DNA from: ZC4RG29 sp036273935
GTDB taxonomy: Bacteria > Bacteroidota > Bacteroidia > Cytophagales > Cyclobacteriaceae
DNA: 7,549 bases
Reading direction: 5' to 3'
Assembly (NCBI GenBank): GCA_036273935.1
Contig: DASUGQ010000129.1
Span: 1-7,549 of the forward strand
This document shows, in pieces, positions 1 to 5,753 of the stretch. The notes beneath the pieces are model-generated. The model was not told the origin of the DNA. It searched no databases and was given only the letters and a program-made list of their open reading frames with translations. The first letter of the stretch is position 1. Every line of letters starts with the position of its first letter. Both the position numbers and the translations under genes were made by a program.

Positions 1-1
1 C

Positions 2-244
2 AATTACGTGCGAAACGTAACTCATGCCCTATTAAGAAACAGAAGGATTCTACAGGAACTGAATCCGACTGGAAAGCAGAAGGTCCACCGCGATAAACTT
101 CAAAGCGCTGGATTTAATTTTCAATACTTCACCAGCAGGTATAAGACCAGGGAAGGTGCCGAGTATTTTTATTGTTTTGAACACGGTTACCTGCACATGG
201 AAAACAATTTCTATTTGTTGGTAGTAAAGAAAGACCAACAGTAA
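2..244 (+). CDS. conserved small hypothetical protein, probably 5'-truncated by the window edge
   Basis: The frame is open from base 2 to a TAA stop, giving 80 visible residues. A GTG at base 8 could be a start, but the frame continues past it without a stop, so the true start may lie outside the window. The protein is basic and aromatic-rich (motifs 'HALLRNRRIL', 'NFQYFTSRY', 'YFYCFEHGYL'), with no signal peptide or membrane segment. It resembles short Bacteroidota proteins of unknown function that share a 'LLRNRRIL...F-YFT-Y...YF-C-E-GYL' pattern; this is recalled from memory, not searched. It reads as a soluble cytoplasmic protein of about 80-95 residues. It stands alone in the visible sequence, with 174 bp separating it from the next gene. 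No function can be assigned. Confidence 0.6.
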   Translation, partial: NYVRNVTHALLRNRRILQELNPTGKQKVHRDKLQSAGFNFQYFTSRYKTREGAEYFYCFEHGYLHMENNFYLLVVKKDQQ

Positions 245-256
245 TTGGCGTTTTTT
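235..256 (+). terminator. weak possible intrinsic terminator after the first gene
   Basis: CCAA (235-238) can pair with TTGG (245-248) around a six-base loop that contains the TAA stop, followed by CG and a run of six T (251-256). The stem has only four pairs, so the T run is the main support. Confidence 0.25.
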
Positions 257-418
257 CCTTAATCAGTGTGTCAAAATTGACGAATCCCTTTGTTTCCCGA
301 GTCATTAACCGTAAATTCAATTTAGTCCGGTAGCTATAGTCATTATATCCCTGGCCGACGAAGATTAACCCGGTTGCTAGGTGCGGACTTTTAATCGTGA
401 TAACTCATTTGAATCCGA

Positions 419-1411
419 ATGACGGTGCTCGATTCCAAAAAACGTTTCTTCTTTTTTATCTCCCGAGTTTTGTTAACTGCGATCGGTCTAGCGGCGTTCG
501 CGTGCAGTTCCGATGAAAGTTCGGAGCCACCAGGCGTTCAATTGTCATCACTTTCACTATTCCCGGATCAGCTTGTGATGGCTGTTGATGACGGCTTCTA
601 CCTTGATGTCATAGCCGAGGACAAGGCCGGCAACGTCATTCCGAATTTTGTGCCTGAGTATACAAGTTCGAATGCGAGTATTCTGGCAATTCATCCAGAC
701 GGACAGCTTAATGCTATCGCTGAGGGAACCGTGACGGTGACCGCCAGTGCAGGTGGACAAACAGCAAAAGCAACTGTTTATGTTGGAGCAAAGACTTACG
801 ATCTCTCCACACTTGGACCTCCACGCGTACTCAATGCCAATTATATTGACCTGTCAAAGATCGACCAGGTATCCCGATTCCGTTCTACGGTGGGTCACAG
901 CTACGTCGATGGTTCTGGCGAGACTTGTCGAAGCATGAAACACTACTTCAAACCGTACTATCCCGACATCGACTGGACCACCGTAGACATCTATGCGCCT
1001 ATGTCGGGGACTATTTTAGCGATAAGCCCTGACGGCGGGCGGGGCTACAAGGTCATGCTACGACCGCGCGACTTGCCAGCGATGAATGTTCAAATTTTTC
1101 ACGTAAATCTCGACGCAGGAATCACGAAAAATGGTTGGTTGAACGCGGGTGATCACATTGGGAGGCACGCGTCCAATGAGACGACCTCCGATATTGCCGT
1201 TGATATTGGAGGAAAGGAGAATGGGACGTTGCTCTCGTATTTTGAAACCATGACAGACGAAGTGTTTGAACAATATCAGGCACGCGGCGTTTCTTCACGC
1301 CAAGCCGCAATCATCTCAAAAGCAGAGCGCGATGCCGATCCGGTTCCTTGCGTGGGAGAACAACAGTTTACGGTTCATGGAACAACCCCCGATTGGCTTG
1401 TTTTGAACTAG
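419..1411 (+). CDS. surface/periplasmic lipoprotein with BIG2 Ig-like domain and degenerate M23 (LytM-like) domain
   Basis: 330 residues from an ATG. The N-terminus is a lipoprotein signal: basic KKR at 7-9, a hydrophobic stretch, then 'LAAFAC' with the candidate lipid-attached Cys29. The residues after it (SSDESSE) are serine/acidic, resembling the Bacteroidota signal that sends lipoproteins to the cell surface. Residues ~41-122 look like a bacterial Ig-like group 2 domain ('YTSSNASILAIHPDGQLNAI', 'AEGTVTVTASAGG'). Residues ~155-265 look like an M23 peptidase/LytM fold: H160-x3-D164 fits the first zinc-binding motif and 'IYAPMSGTIL' (191-200) is the typical beta-hairpin. The later HxH motif reads H228-V-N230, so one zinc ligand or catalytic histidine seems lost. 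It is probably a carbohydrate- or peptidoglycan-binding, non-catalytic protein. Base composition looks more GC-rich than most neighbours. No clear ribosome binding site; no operon partner. Confidence 0.75.
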   Translation: MTVLDSKKRFFFFISRVLLTAIGLAAFACSSDESSEPPGVQLSSLSLFPDQLVMAVDDGFYLDVIAEDKAGNVIPNFVPEYTSSNASILAIHPDGQLNAIAEGTVTVTASAGGQTAKATVYVGAKTYDLSTLGPPRVLNANYIDLSKIDQVSRFRSTVGHSYVDGSGETCRSMKHYFKPYYPDIDWTTVDIYAPMSGTILAISPDGGRGYKVMLRPRDLPAMNVQIFHVNLDAGITKNGWLNAGDHIGRHASNETTSDIAVDIGGKENGTLLSYFETMTDEVFEQYQARGVSSRQAAIISKAERDADPVPCVGEQQFTVHGTTPDWLVLN

Positions 1412-1799
1412 GCAAAAATACAGCCTTTGGGTGAGTTGACTGCAGGCCAGTACCCTCAAAAAATAGCCAAAACGTGAAAAACAGGTAGAGCAACCGCGCC
1501 CTCCGGTCAAATTAGCCAGCTGTAACCCATCCCCTAGCACACTGAACTGGTCGCTAATCCAACGCTGTAGCTAATTATAGATCGCTAAAGGAAGGGTTCA
1601 ACCCACACCGAGGAACCCACTGAACTTCCGCTGCAGCAACAGGGCACTTCCCCGAAAAAAGTTTTGATCTGTTCACCGCGATGGTAGAAGCTTACGGCAT
1701 CGAAATAACACACCCCCTAAACCATAAAATATTGAACTTATTATTGTATATTTATCGTTATTCGGTTGCGCTATTCGTCAAATCTTATGAAATTGAGTT
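1412..1799. other. 388 bp gene-poor intergenic region
   Basis: No convincing gene is seen on either strand. Visible items: an inverted repeat GGGTTC (1594-1599) / GAACCC (1613-1618), with GGGTT-C-AACCC overlapping its left arm; a frame open from the stop at about 1620 to 1803, with an ATG at 1681; and an AT-rich stretch at about 1722-1760 that probably contains the promoter of the next gene, although no good -33/-7 pair could be placed. The repeat does not fold into a tRNA, and no T run follows it. Confidence 0.5.
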
Positions 1800-1803
1800 A
1801 TGA
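1681..1803 (+). CDS. possible 40-residue ORF overlapping the HNH gene start (doubtful)
   Basis: ATG at 1681 to TGA at 1801-1803. The stop overlaps the next gene's ATG (1800-1802) in the ATGA arrangement typical of translational coupling. The peptide starts 'MVEAYGIEITHPLNHK' and has a hydrophobic aromatic second half (LLLYIYRYSVALF). The same frame stays open about 60 bases upstream of the ATG and reads protein-like (HFPEKSFDLFTA), so it could be the tail of a decayed gene rather than a leader peptide. No ribosome binding site and no recognised family. The AT-rich half may simply be promoter DNA that happens to lack stops. Confidence 0.2.
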   Translation: MVEAYGIEITHPLNHKILNLLLYIYRYSVALFVKSYEIEL

Positions 1804-2366
1804 CTACTAAGAGCCCAAAAAAGAAGATTCGGTTCTTTTCCGGAGAAAAATGGAAGGAACTGCCCACAAAAAAGGGCGCCACACAAAAGCGCTATGCTAT
1901 CTCGAATCAAGGCAGGATAGCCAGTTTTATTGACAAGATCGATGAGGGAACCATTCTTAAGACGAGGTTGACTCAGCGATATCCCAGCATCACCATAAAG
2001 ATTGGTGGTAAGAATATCAACTATTACATTCACCGTTTGGTGGCTCAGCATTTTGCGAAACGCCCTTCAGCGAAGCACAATTTTGTAATCCACATGGATC
2101 ACAAAAAGGAAAACAACAAGGCTTCAAATCTGAAGTGGGTTACTCACGAAGTCCAAATCGAGCATGCTAAAAAAGATCCGGCGTTTCTGGCTCAACTGAC
2201 TCCTTTCCAGGGCAAGAAACTAAATGCCAATCGTGTTAAGGTGATTAAGAAAAAACTGAAAACAGGTCGTACCCCAATGAAGGTACTGGCCAAGCAATTC
2301 GGCATTTCTGAAATGCAACTTTACAGGATCAAATCTGGTGAAAACTGGTCACACGTTAAAATTTAA
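1800..2366 (+). CDS. NUMOD4-HNH endonuclease-like protein with C-terminal helix-turn-helix
   Basis: 188 residues, very basic. Residues ~14-50 match the NUMOD4 DNA-binding motif (W18, then 'YAISNQGRI' at 32-40). Residues ~75-122 match an HNH_3 nuclease core: 'HRLVAQHF' with H78, 'VIHMDHKKENN' with H98, D100, N105 and N106, then 'NLKWVT' at 110-115. The expected metal-binding and catalytic positions appear intact. Residues ~141-188 form a helix-turn-helix ending in 'YRIKSGENW', as in DNA-recognition tails of homing-type nucleases. Predicted activity is sequence-specific DNA nicking or cleavage in the cytoplasm. It lies outside any visible intron, intein or phage, so it is a free-standing copy and its cellular role is unknown. 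Start is ATG at 1800 without a Shine-Dalgarno site. A strong hairpin lies 10 bp after the stop. Confidence 0.85.
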   Translation: MTTKSPKKKIRFFSGEKWKELPTKKGATQKRYAISNQGRIASFIDKIDEGTILKTRLTQRYPSITIKIGGKNINYYIHRLVAQHFAKRPSAKHNFVIHMDHKKENNKASNLKWVTHEVQIEHAKKDPAFLAQLTPFQGKKLNANRVKVIKKKLKTGRTPMKVLAKQFGISEMQLYRIKSGENWSHVKI

Positions 2367-2376
2367 AAATACAGGT

Positions 2377-2423
2377 TTGTTATCAGTCATCTGATTACAG
2401 TTAAATCAAATGACTGATAACAA
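2377..2423. terminator. long hairpin, probable bidirectional terminator
   Basis: A perfect 14-bp inverted repeat (2377-2390 with 2410-2423; arm TTGTTATCAGTCAT) is extended by one C/A mismatch and five further pairs (2392-2396 with 2404-2408) around a seven-base loop ACAGTTA. It lies between the stops of two convergent genes (2366 and 2432), so it can end transcription from both sides. The flanks are T-rich on the minus-strand exit (run of five T complementary to 2365-2369); the plus-strand exit has no long T run. Confidence 0.75.
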
Positions 2424-2431
2424 TTACTGTC

Positions 2432-2821
2432 TTAAGGTTCTTTAATTCTCACCTCGCGCCGATAGCCGTTCGCTCTCTCGTTAAAAGGCAACTGAATCAG
2501 GAGCTTATTGCCACTACCTACCGAAGCCTCAATGCCACTTACATTTATAAAATGTGGTATAGGTTTGCCGAAAATTTTTCTGGGCACGCGAACCATTTGA
2601 TCACCCGCCACCATTTCCAAAAGGTGGTAAACGTTCAGCGTACCGTTGTTTATTTCCACCGAAAGTGTCCTTGCATCAACGCCAGGTAGCCTGATCTCTA
2701 ATTGATGGGCATTTGCCAGCGGTACGATCTTAATCTCAGGTTCACTCAACCCTCCGGAAAGCAAATTCATGACATCTGCCGTGGCCGCCAGGTTACGTAT
2801 TAACTCATTTGACTTCCTCAT
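2432..2821 (-). CDS. Hsp20/alpha-crystallin-like small heat shock protein, divergent
   Basis: 129 residues. Residues ~28-120 resemble an alpha-crystallin domain: 'LEIRLPGVDARTLSVEINNGTLNVY' region at 41-65 corresponds to the LPGv-x-D-v-V-nxLtV strands, and 'GIEASVGSGNKLLIQLPF' (96-113) to the I-A-y-NGVL-v-LP region, with the usual Gly-Val-Leu replaced by NKLL. The C-terminus has V124-R-I126, fitting the I/V-x-I/V anchor that docks small heat shock protein subunits. The N-terminal arm is short (~27 residues), so oligomers may be small. Family role: ATP-independent holdase for unfolding proteins in the cytoplasm. The ATG at 2821 is fixed by a strong ribosome binding site. It stands alone, convergent with the HNH gene. 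The match is divergent, so the fold is likelier than the exact function. Confidence 0.75.
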   Translation of the reverse strand: MRKSNELIRNLAATADVMNLLSGGLSEPEIKIVPLANAHQLEIRLPGVDARTLSVEINNGTLNVYHLLEMVAGDQMVRVPRKIFGKPIPHFINVSGIEASVGSGNKLLIQLPFNERANGYRREVRIKEP

Positions 2822-2826
2822 ATCTA

Positions 2827-2832
2827 CCTCCT
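2827..2832 (-). promoter_or_regulatory. strong Shine-Dalgarno site for the Hsp20-like gene
   Basis: The minus strand reads AGGAGG, five bases before the ATG at 2821. No other gene in the window has a comparable site, which suggests high translation of this gene. Confidence 0.8.
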
Positions 2833-2882
2833 AAATGTTAATTCAAAACATTGGCTCAACACCTATACCAGCCCGATAAAAG

Positions 2883-2920
2883 AAGTCATAAAGTCATCCA
2901 AACATTCAAAAACATTCAAA
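2883..2920. repeat. two short tandem duplications upstream of the Hsp20-like gene
   Basis: AAGTCAT occurs at 2883-2889 and 2891-2897, and AACATTCAAA occurs twice in perfect tandem at 2901-2910 and 2911-2920. They lie 62-99 bases upstream of the start codon, where a promoter or activator site could be. They may be regulatory direct repeats or simple slippage duplications. Confidence 0.45.
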
Positions 2921-3082
2921 CCGAGACAAATTGGCCTCGCTTTGCTTAAGTAACTCTGGTACTTTGACAGTCCCGGGAAGTCTCGTCCGGGCGAATTAAG
3001 AAACGTAAGAAAAATTCAGAAAGGAAACCTGTCTCCCGGAAACGCGGCGATCAATGCGCTGTCATCGGCGGCAGGCAGAATC

Positions 3083-3346
3083 TCACTCCTTGTATTTCAG
3101 CTTAAACACTAATAACGTCGATGCTAACATTAGTGTAATCAAATTGGCAGCAATAACCGGAATGTCCCGGACAAGAAATCCATACAACAGCCACAAGGCA
3201 ACACCAAGGGAAAATATAGTGAACATGCTCAGGGAAAGATCCTTTGCTGAACGTGATTTCCATGTTTTAATCACTTGAGGCAAGAAGGCAATTGTCGTGC
3301 AAGCCCCCGCAATCAATCCAAGCAATTGAATTGTATTTTTATCCAT
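3083..3346 (-). CDS. SemiSWEET family sugar transporter (MtN3/PQ-loop)
   Basis: 87 residues, the usual length of bacterial SemiSWEETs. There are three hydrophobic helices (about 6-26, 40-58 and 63-81). The first carries the family's P23-Q24 motif within 'TTIAFLPQVIKTWK', followed by the 'SAKDLSLSMF' loop. W52 in helix 2 and N68 in helix 3 lie where SemiSWEETs place the Trp and Asn that contact sugar. Such proteins sit in the inner membrane as homodimers of two three-helix bundles and move mono- or disaccharides down their gradient. Start is ATG at 3346, no Shine-Dalgarno site. Monocistronic, and divergent from the GNAT gene. The substrate cannot be told from sequence. Confidence 0.9.
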   Translation of the reverse strand: MDKNTIQLLGLIAGACTTIAFLPQVIKTWKSRSAKDLSLSMFTIFSLGVALWLLYGFLVRDIPVIAANLITLMLASTLLVFKLKYKE

Positions 3347-3369
3347 AGTTCAAAAAAGTTAATATCATC

Positions 3370-3386
3370 TTCGTTTGTTAAACGAA
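3370..3386. promoter_or_regulatory. inverted repeat in SemiSWEET leader, possible operator
   Basis: A perfect 7-bp dyad: TTCGTTT (3370-3376), spacer GTT, AAACGAA (3380-3386). It lies 24 bases upstream of the SemiSWEET ATG and just downstream of the candidate -7 element, a position suited to a repressor. The 3-base loop makes a stable RNA hairpin less likely than a DNA operator. Confidence 0.4.
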
Positions 3387-3395
3387 AAGTTACAG

Positions 3396-3403
3396 CAAAG
3401 ATA
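3396..3403 (-). promoter_or_regulatory. candidate Bacteroidota -7 element for SemiSWEET
   Basis: The minus strand reads TATCTTTG, an exact match to the TAnnTTTG -7 consensus known from Bacteroidota, 50 bases upstream of the SemiSWEET ATG. No clear TTG -33 element is present at the expected distance, so activator help may be needed or the match may be chance. Confidence 0.35.
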
Positions 3404-3404
3404 A

Positions 3405-3417
3405 CATATCCGATATG
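3405..3417. promoter_or_regulatory. CATATC-C-GATATG dyad upstream of the candidate -7 box
   Basis: A perfect 6-bp inverted repeat with a one-base centre sits one base upstream of the candidate -7 element, that is within the promoter spacer for the minus strand. It could be bound by a small dimeric regulator. Confidence 0.3.
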
Positions 3418-3600
3418 CATTTTTGTTCGCCATGTAATTTTGAATAATAGATTGTGAGCTAAAACGATTGCAGAAATTCATTTCCGTAACCAGTAACACT
3501 CCTGCGAAAATATCACAAAATGGGGTTTTCACTGAATCCTTAGAAAGTGATAACTTGCAGACCGTCAATTGAACCGGATTATTTCACTATTTCTTTACTA

Positions 3601-4044
3601 ATGATACGCGACGGGCGAATTGATGATGCGCTTGATATCAGGATCCTGCTGGCCCAGCTTGGCTACAGTAAACTAAGTGAGGATGACATTCGGAATAAAA
3701 TAATTCACTACAGTAGCAAAGAATATAAAATCTTTGTCGTTGAGGTGGACGGTCATGTGATTGGTTTCATATCGTTACATTGTTACGAAGCCTTTCATTC
3801 CACTGGAAAAATCGGGAGGATCACGGCGTTATGTATTCATGACAAGTTTCAATCGAAGGGGTATGGCAAGCAATTGCTGGTTGAAGCGGAGAAATATTTC
3901 GTTCAATCAGGATGCCTGAAACTGGAAGTGACAAGCAATAAAAGACGCACGCAGGCACACAATTTCTATTTATCGCAAGGCTACCTTGAAGATTCAAGGA
4001 AGTTTGTCAAACCACTTTTCACAGATCTGACTTCTTCAGTTTGA
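3601..4044 (+). CDS. GNAT family N-acetyltransferase
   Basis: 147 residues from the ATG at 3601. An in-frame GTG at 3547 would add 18 residues, but GNAT proteins of this type begin 'MIR-a-x-x-DD-ai--LL-QLGY' and the ATG gives exactly 'MIRDGRIDDALDIRILLAQLGY' spread over residues 1-22. Motif A is at about residues 73-100 ('ITALCIHDKF', then the acetyl-CoA pyrophosphate loop Q-S-K-G-Y-G). Motif B is near 'AHNFYLSQGY' (~121-130). The enzyme transfers acetyl from acetyl-CoA to an amine; the acceptor (small molecule, peptide or protein N-terminus) cannot be told. It is a soluble single-domain protein of normal length. Its last 26 bases overlap the convergent ABC permease gene. No Shine-Dalgarno site. 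Confidence 0.88.
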   Translation: MIRDGRIDDALDIRILLAQLGYSKLSEDDIRNKIIHYSSKEYKIFVVEVDGHVIGFISLHCYEAFHSTGKIGRITALCIHDKFQSKGYGKQLLVEAEKYFVQSGCLKLEVTSNKRRTQAHNFYLSQGYLEDSRKFVKPLFTDLTSSV

Positions 4045-4825
4045 GGTAGCTGAAAAAATTGAAAAGAAACAACCATCCCAATGCGATTGCCACGGAAACG
4101 GGGTCCACATAATCCTGAATTTCCTGGAAAGCATACCTGTACACGGGTACAGGTACAAGGCTGCTAATGGACTCCATGGGAAAAAATTTGATTAGCCAGG
4201 GAACATATTCATCAATATTCTCCTTGATGATCATTTCCAGCATAAAGGACAGTAAAAGAAGTATGATCGTTAGCCCCGATCGCTGGACCATAATGCCCAA
4301 CATCAACGCATATGACAGGAATGCAAATACCTCGAGAAAATACGCAGGGTAGAATTCCATGTCTGTCATCATAAAATCCAATCTGATCTCGGGCGTATAA
4401 ATCAGCCCGGTTACAAGGGCAATGATAAACACCATGCTGACGCTCATCAGGCTAAGCAAAACATTTGTTAATATCTTTGATGCCAGAAAATCCCACCGAC
4501 TAAGGCCGTCGATTATGTTTTGTCGAATTGTCCGATAGCTGAACTCATTCGTGATGGATATCACGACCATGATACCGAGCAAGATTTTAAAGAACCCGCT
4601 CCACCATGCAAGATTAAGCCAAACATCGGGAAAGTGATAAAGGGGAATGCGGTTGATATTTAACTTTGATCCAAATTTATCAAACGTGCGGGCAAGCCAT
4701 TTCAAAAACTCCATCCCACTCGCCGTAGTGGTGCCAAGGGTTAGGAAGTATAATCCACACACGACCCAAAACGTACGATAACTCGTGAGCTTTTTAAGAT
4801 CAATTTTTAAAAGATGAAGAATCAT
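4019..4825 (-). CDS. ABC-2 type transporter permease subunit
   Basis: 268 residues from the ATG at 4825; a TTG at 4834 would add three residues and overlap the ATPase stop by four bases. There are six hydrophobic segments: one near the N-terminus ('FWVVCGLYFLTLG'), one with 'GFFKILLGIMVVISI', then four more towards the C-terminus, ending 'LKLKKSDL'. The cytoplasmic segment 'NEFSYRTIRQNIIDGLSR' between helices 2 and 3 is the typical coupling region of this permease class. It would form the membrane channel with the ATPase encoded just upstream (about 5 nt gap). Relatives include bacitracin and lantibiotic immunity permeases and NatB-like exporters, but the substrate is unknown. Last gene of the leftward operon; no hairpin follows, and it overlaps the GNAT 3' end. 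Confidence 0.88.
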   Translation of the reverse strand: MILHLLKIDLKKLTSYRTFWVVCGLYFLTLGTTTASGMEFLKWLARTFDKFGSKLNINRIPLYHFPDVWLNLAWWSGFFKILLGIMVVISITNEFSYRTIRQNIIDGLSRWDFLASKILTNVLLSLMSVSMVFIIALVTGLIYTPEIRLDFMMTDMEFYPAYFLEVFAFLSYALMLGIMVQRSGLTIILLLLSFMLEMIIKENIDEYVPWLIKFFPMESISSLVPVPVYRYAFQEIQDYVDPVSVAIALGWLFLFNFFSYLKLKKSDL

Positions 4826-4830
4826 TATTT

Positions 4831-5724
4831 TCAATTGTGATCAGACAGTATTTCCAAAAATTGCTGCTCAAGGCTTTTCTTCTTAGTGACCAGGTGCGAA
4901 GCAGTGATTCCCTGTTCAAATAAAAACTTATTCAGATCGACACTATGAAAACCATCCTTGAGACCAACCTCAATGAATCCATTTTCACGGCTAAATGACT
5001 CGGCACCATTAAAGCGAAGAAGTACATCATTCAGGTTGGGAACCGGTGCACTTATTTCAACTATTTCAGTCCCTCGTCCAACATCACCTATCGGCCCGAC
5101 ATGAACGAGATTTCCTTTTTTTAAAACGGCAAAATGAGAACACACTTTCTGTACTTCATCCAGTAAATGGCTTGCCAGGATAATCGTTTTTCCGTCGGCG
5201 GCAATTCGTTTTATGATCTCACGAATCTCGGCAATCCCCATCGGGTCAAGACCATTGGTCGGCTCATCAAGAATGAGAACGATCGGGTCGTTCAATAAAG
5301 CCGACGCGATCGCAAGGCGTTGTTTCATTCCCAATGAGTAGGTTTTATATTTGTCTTCCTTCCGTGGCGACAGCTCCACCAACTCCAGCACTTTTGGAAT
5401 GTTTTCAGGCGGAGCCTGCTTGATCATCGACATCAGCTCAAGATTCTTTTGTCCACTCAGGTAGGGGTAAAAAATCGGATGTTCAAGCACCGCGCCCACC
5501 TTCCTCCGGAGATGATGAGTCGGTGGTTGACCAAACCATTGAAATGATCCGGCAGAAGGATTGACTACTCCCATCAACATTCCCAAGGTTGTGGTTTTGC
5601 CGCTTCCATTTGGGCCGAGCATACCAAATACCTGTCCCTTGCTCACCTCAAGATTGAGATTGTTCACCGCACGCAGCCGCCCAAAGTCCTTCGTTAAGTT
5701 TTGAATGGTAAGAACGCTATCCAA
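4831..5724 (-). CDS. ABC transporter ATP-binding protein (ABC-2/BcrA-NatA type)
   Basis: 297 residues. Walker A G37-PNGSGKT, Q-loop region 'VLEHPIFYPYLSG' (79-91) with Glu in place of Gln as in bacitracin-export-type ATPases, signature 'YSLGMKQR' (129-136), Walker B 'LILDEPTNGLD' (150-160) with D153/E154, and switch H186 in 'ASHLLDE'. All residues needed for ATP hydrolysis are present. Residues ~215-297 form the extra C-terminal domain common in this group. It powers the permease encoded next. The start is TTG at 5724: the frame has a TGA just upstream and no other usable start before Walker A. A 5-codon ATG frame (MKKVG-stop, 5717-5734) overlaps this TTG, so a single extra base may hide a normal ATG start. 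Confidence 0.92.
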   Translation of the reverse strand: MDSVLTIQNLTKDFGRLRAVNNLNLEVSKGQVFGMLGPNGSGKTTTLGMLMGVVNPSAGSFQWFGQPPTHHLRRKVGAVLEHPIFYPYLSGQKNLELMSMIKQAPPENIPKVLELVELSPRKEDKYKTYSLGMKQRLAIASALLNDPIVLILDEPTNGLDPMGIAEIREIIKRIAADGKTIILASHLLDEVQKVCSHFAVLKKGNLVHVGPIGDVGRGTEIVEISAPVPNLNDVLLRFNGAESFSRENGFIEVGLKDGFHSVDLNKFLFEQGITASHLVTKKKSLEQQFLEILSDHN

Positions 5725-5753
5725 CTTTCTTCATTTTATTGATGTCAAAAACA

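Noticed and set aside
1594..1618. GGGTTC...GAACCC repeat resembling a tRNA T-arm
   Set aside because: No acceptor, D or anticodon stems can be built around it; the resemblance is limited to the GGTTCAA-like core.
1785..2051. Minus-strand frame of 88 codons opposite the HNH gene
   Set aside because: Overlaps the NUMOD4/HNH coding region, which has clear motifs on the plus strand.
2972..2991. CCCGG / CCGGG inverted repeat downstream of the SemiSWEET gene as a terminator
   Set aside because: Only five pairs with a ten-base loop, about 90 bases from the stop and without a following T run on the minus strand.
3054..3278. Plus-strand frame of 74 codons opposite the SemiSWEET gene
   Set aside because: It is the complement of a well recognised transporter gene, with no family likeness of its own.
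3435..3442. TAATTTTG as a plus-strand -7 element for the GNAT gene
   Set aside because: It matches TAnnTTTG, but lacks a -33 partner and lies about 160 bases before the start codon in AT-rich DNA, where chance matches are common.
3547..3600. GTG start giving an 18-residue N-terminal extension of the GNAT protein
   Set aside because: The extension has no similarity to GNAT N-termini, and the ATG at 3601 gives the family-typical start.
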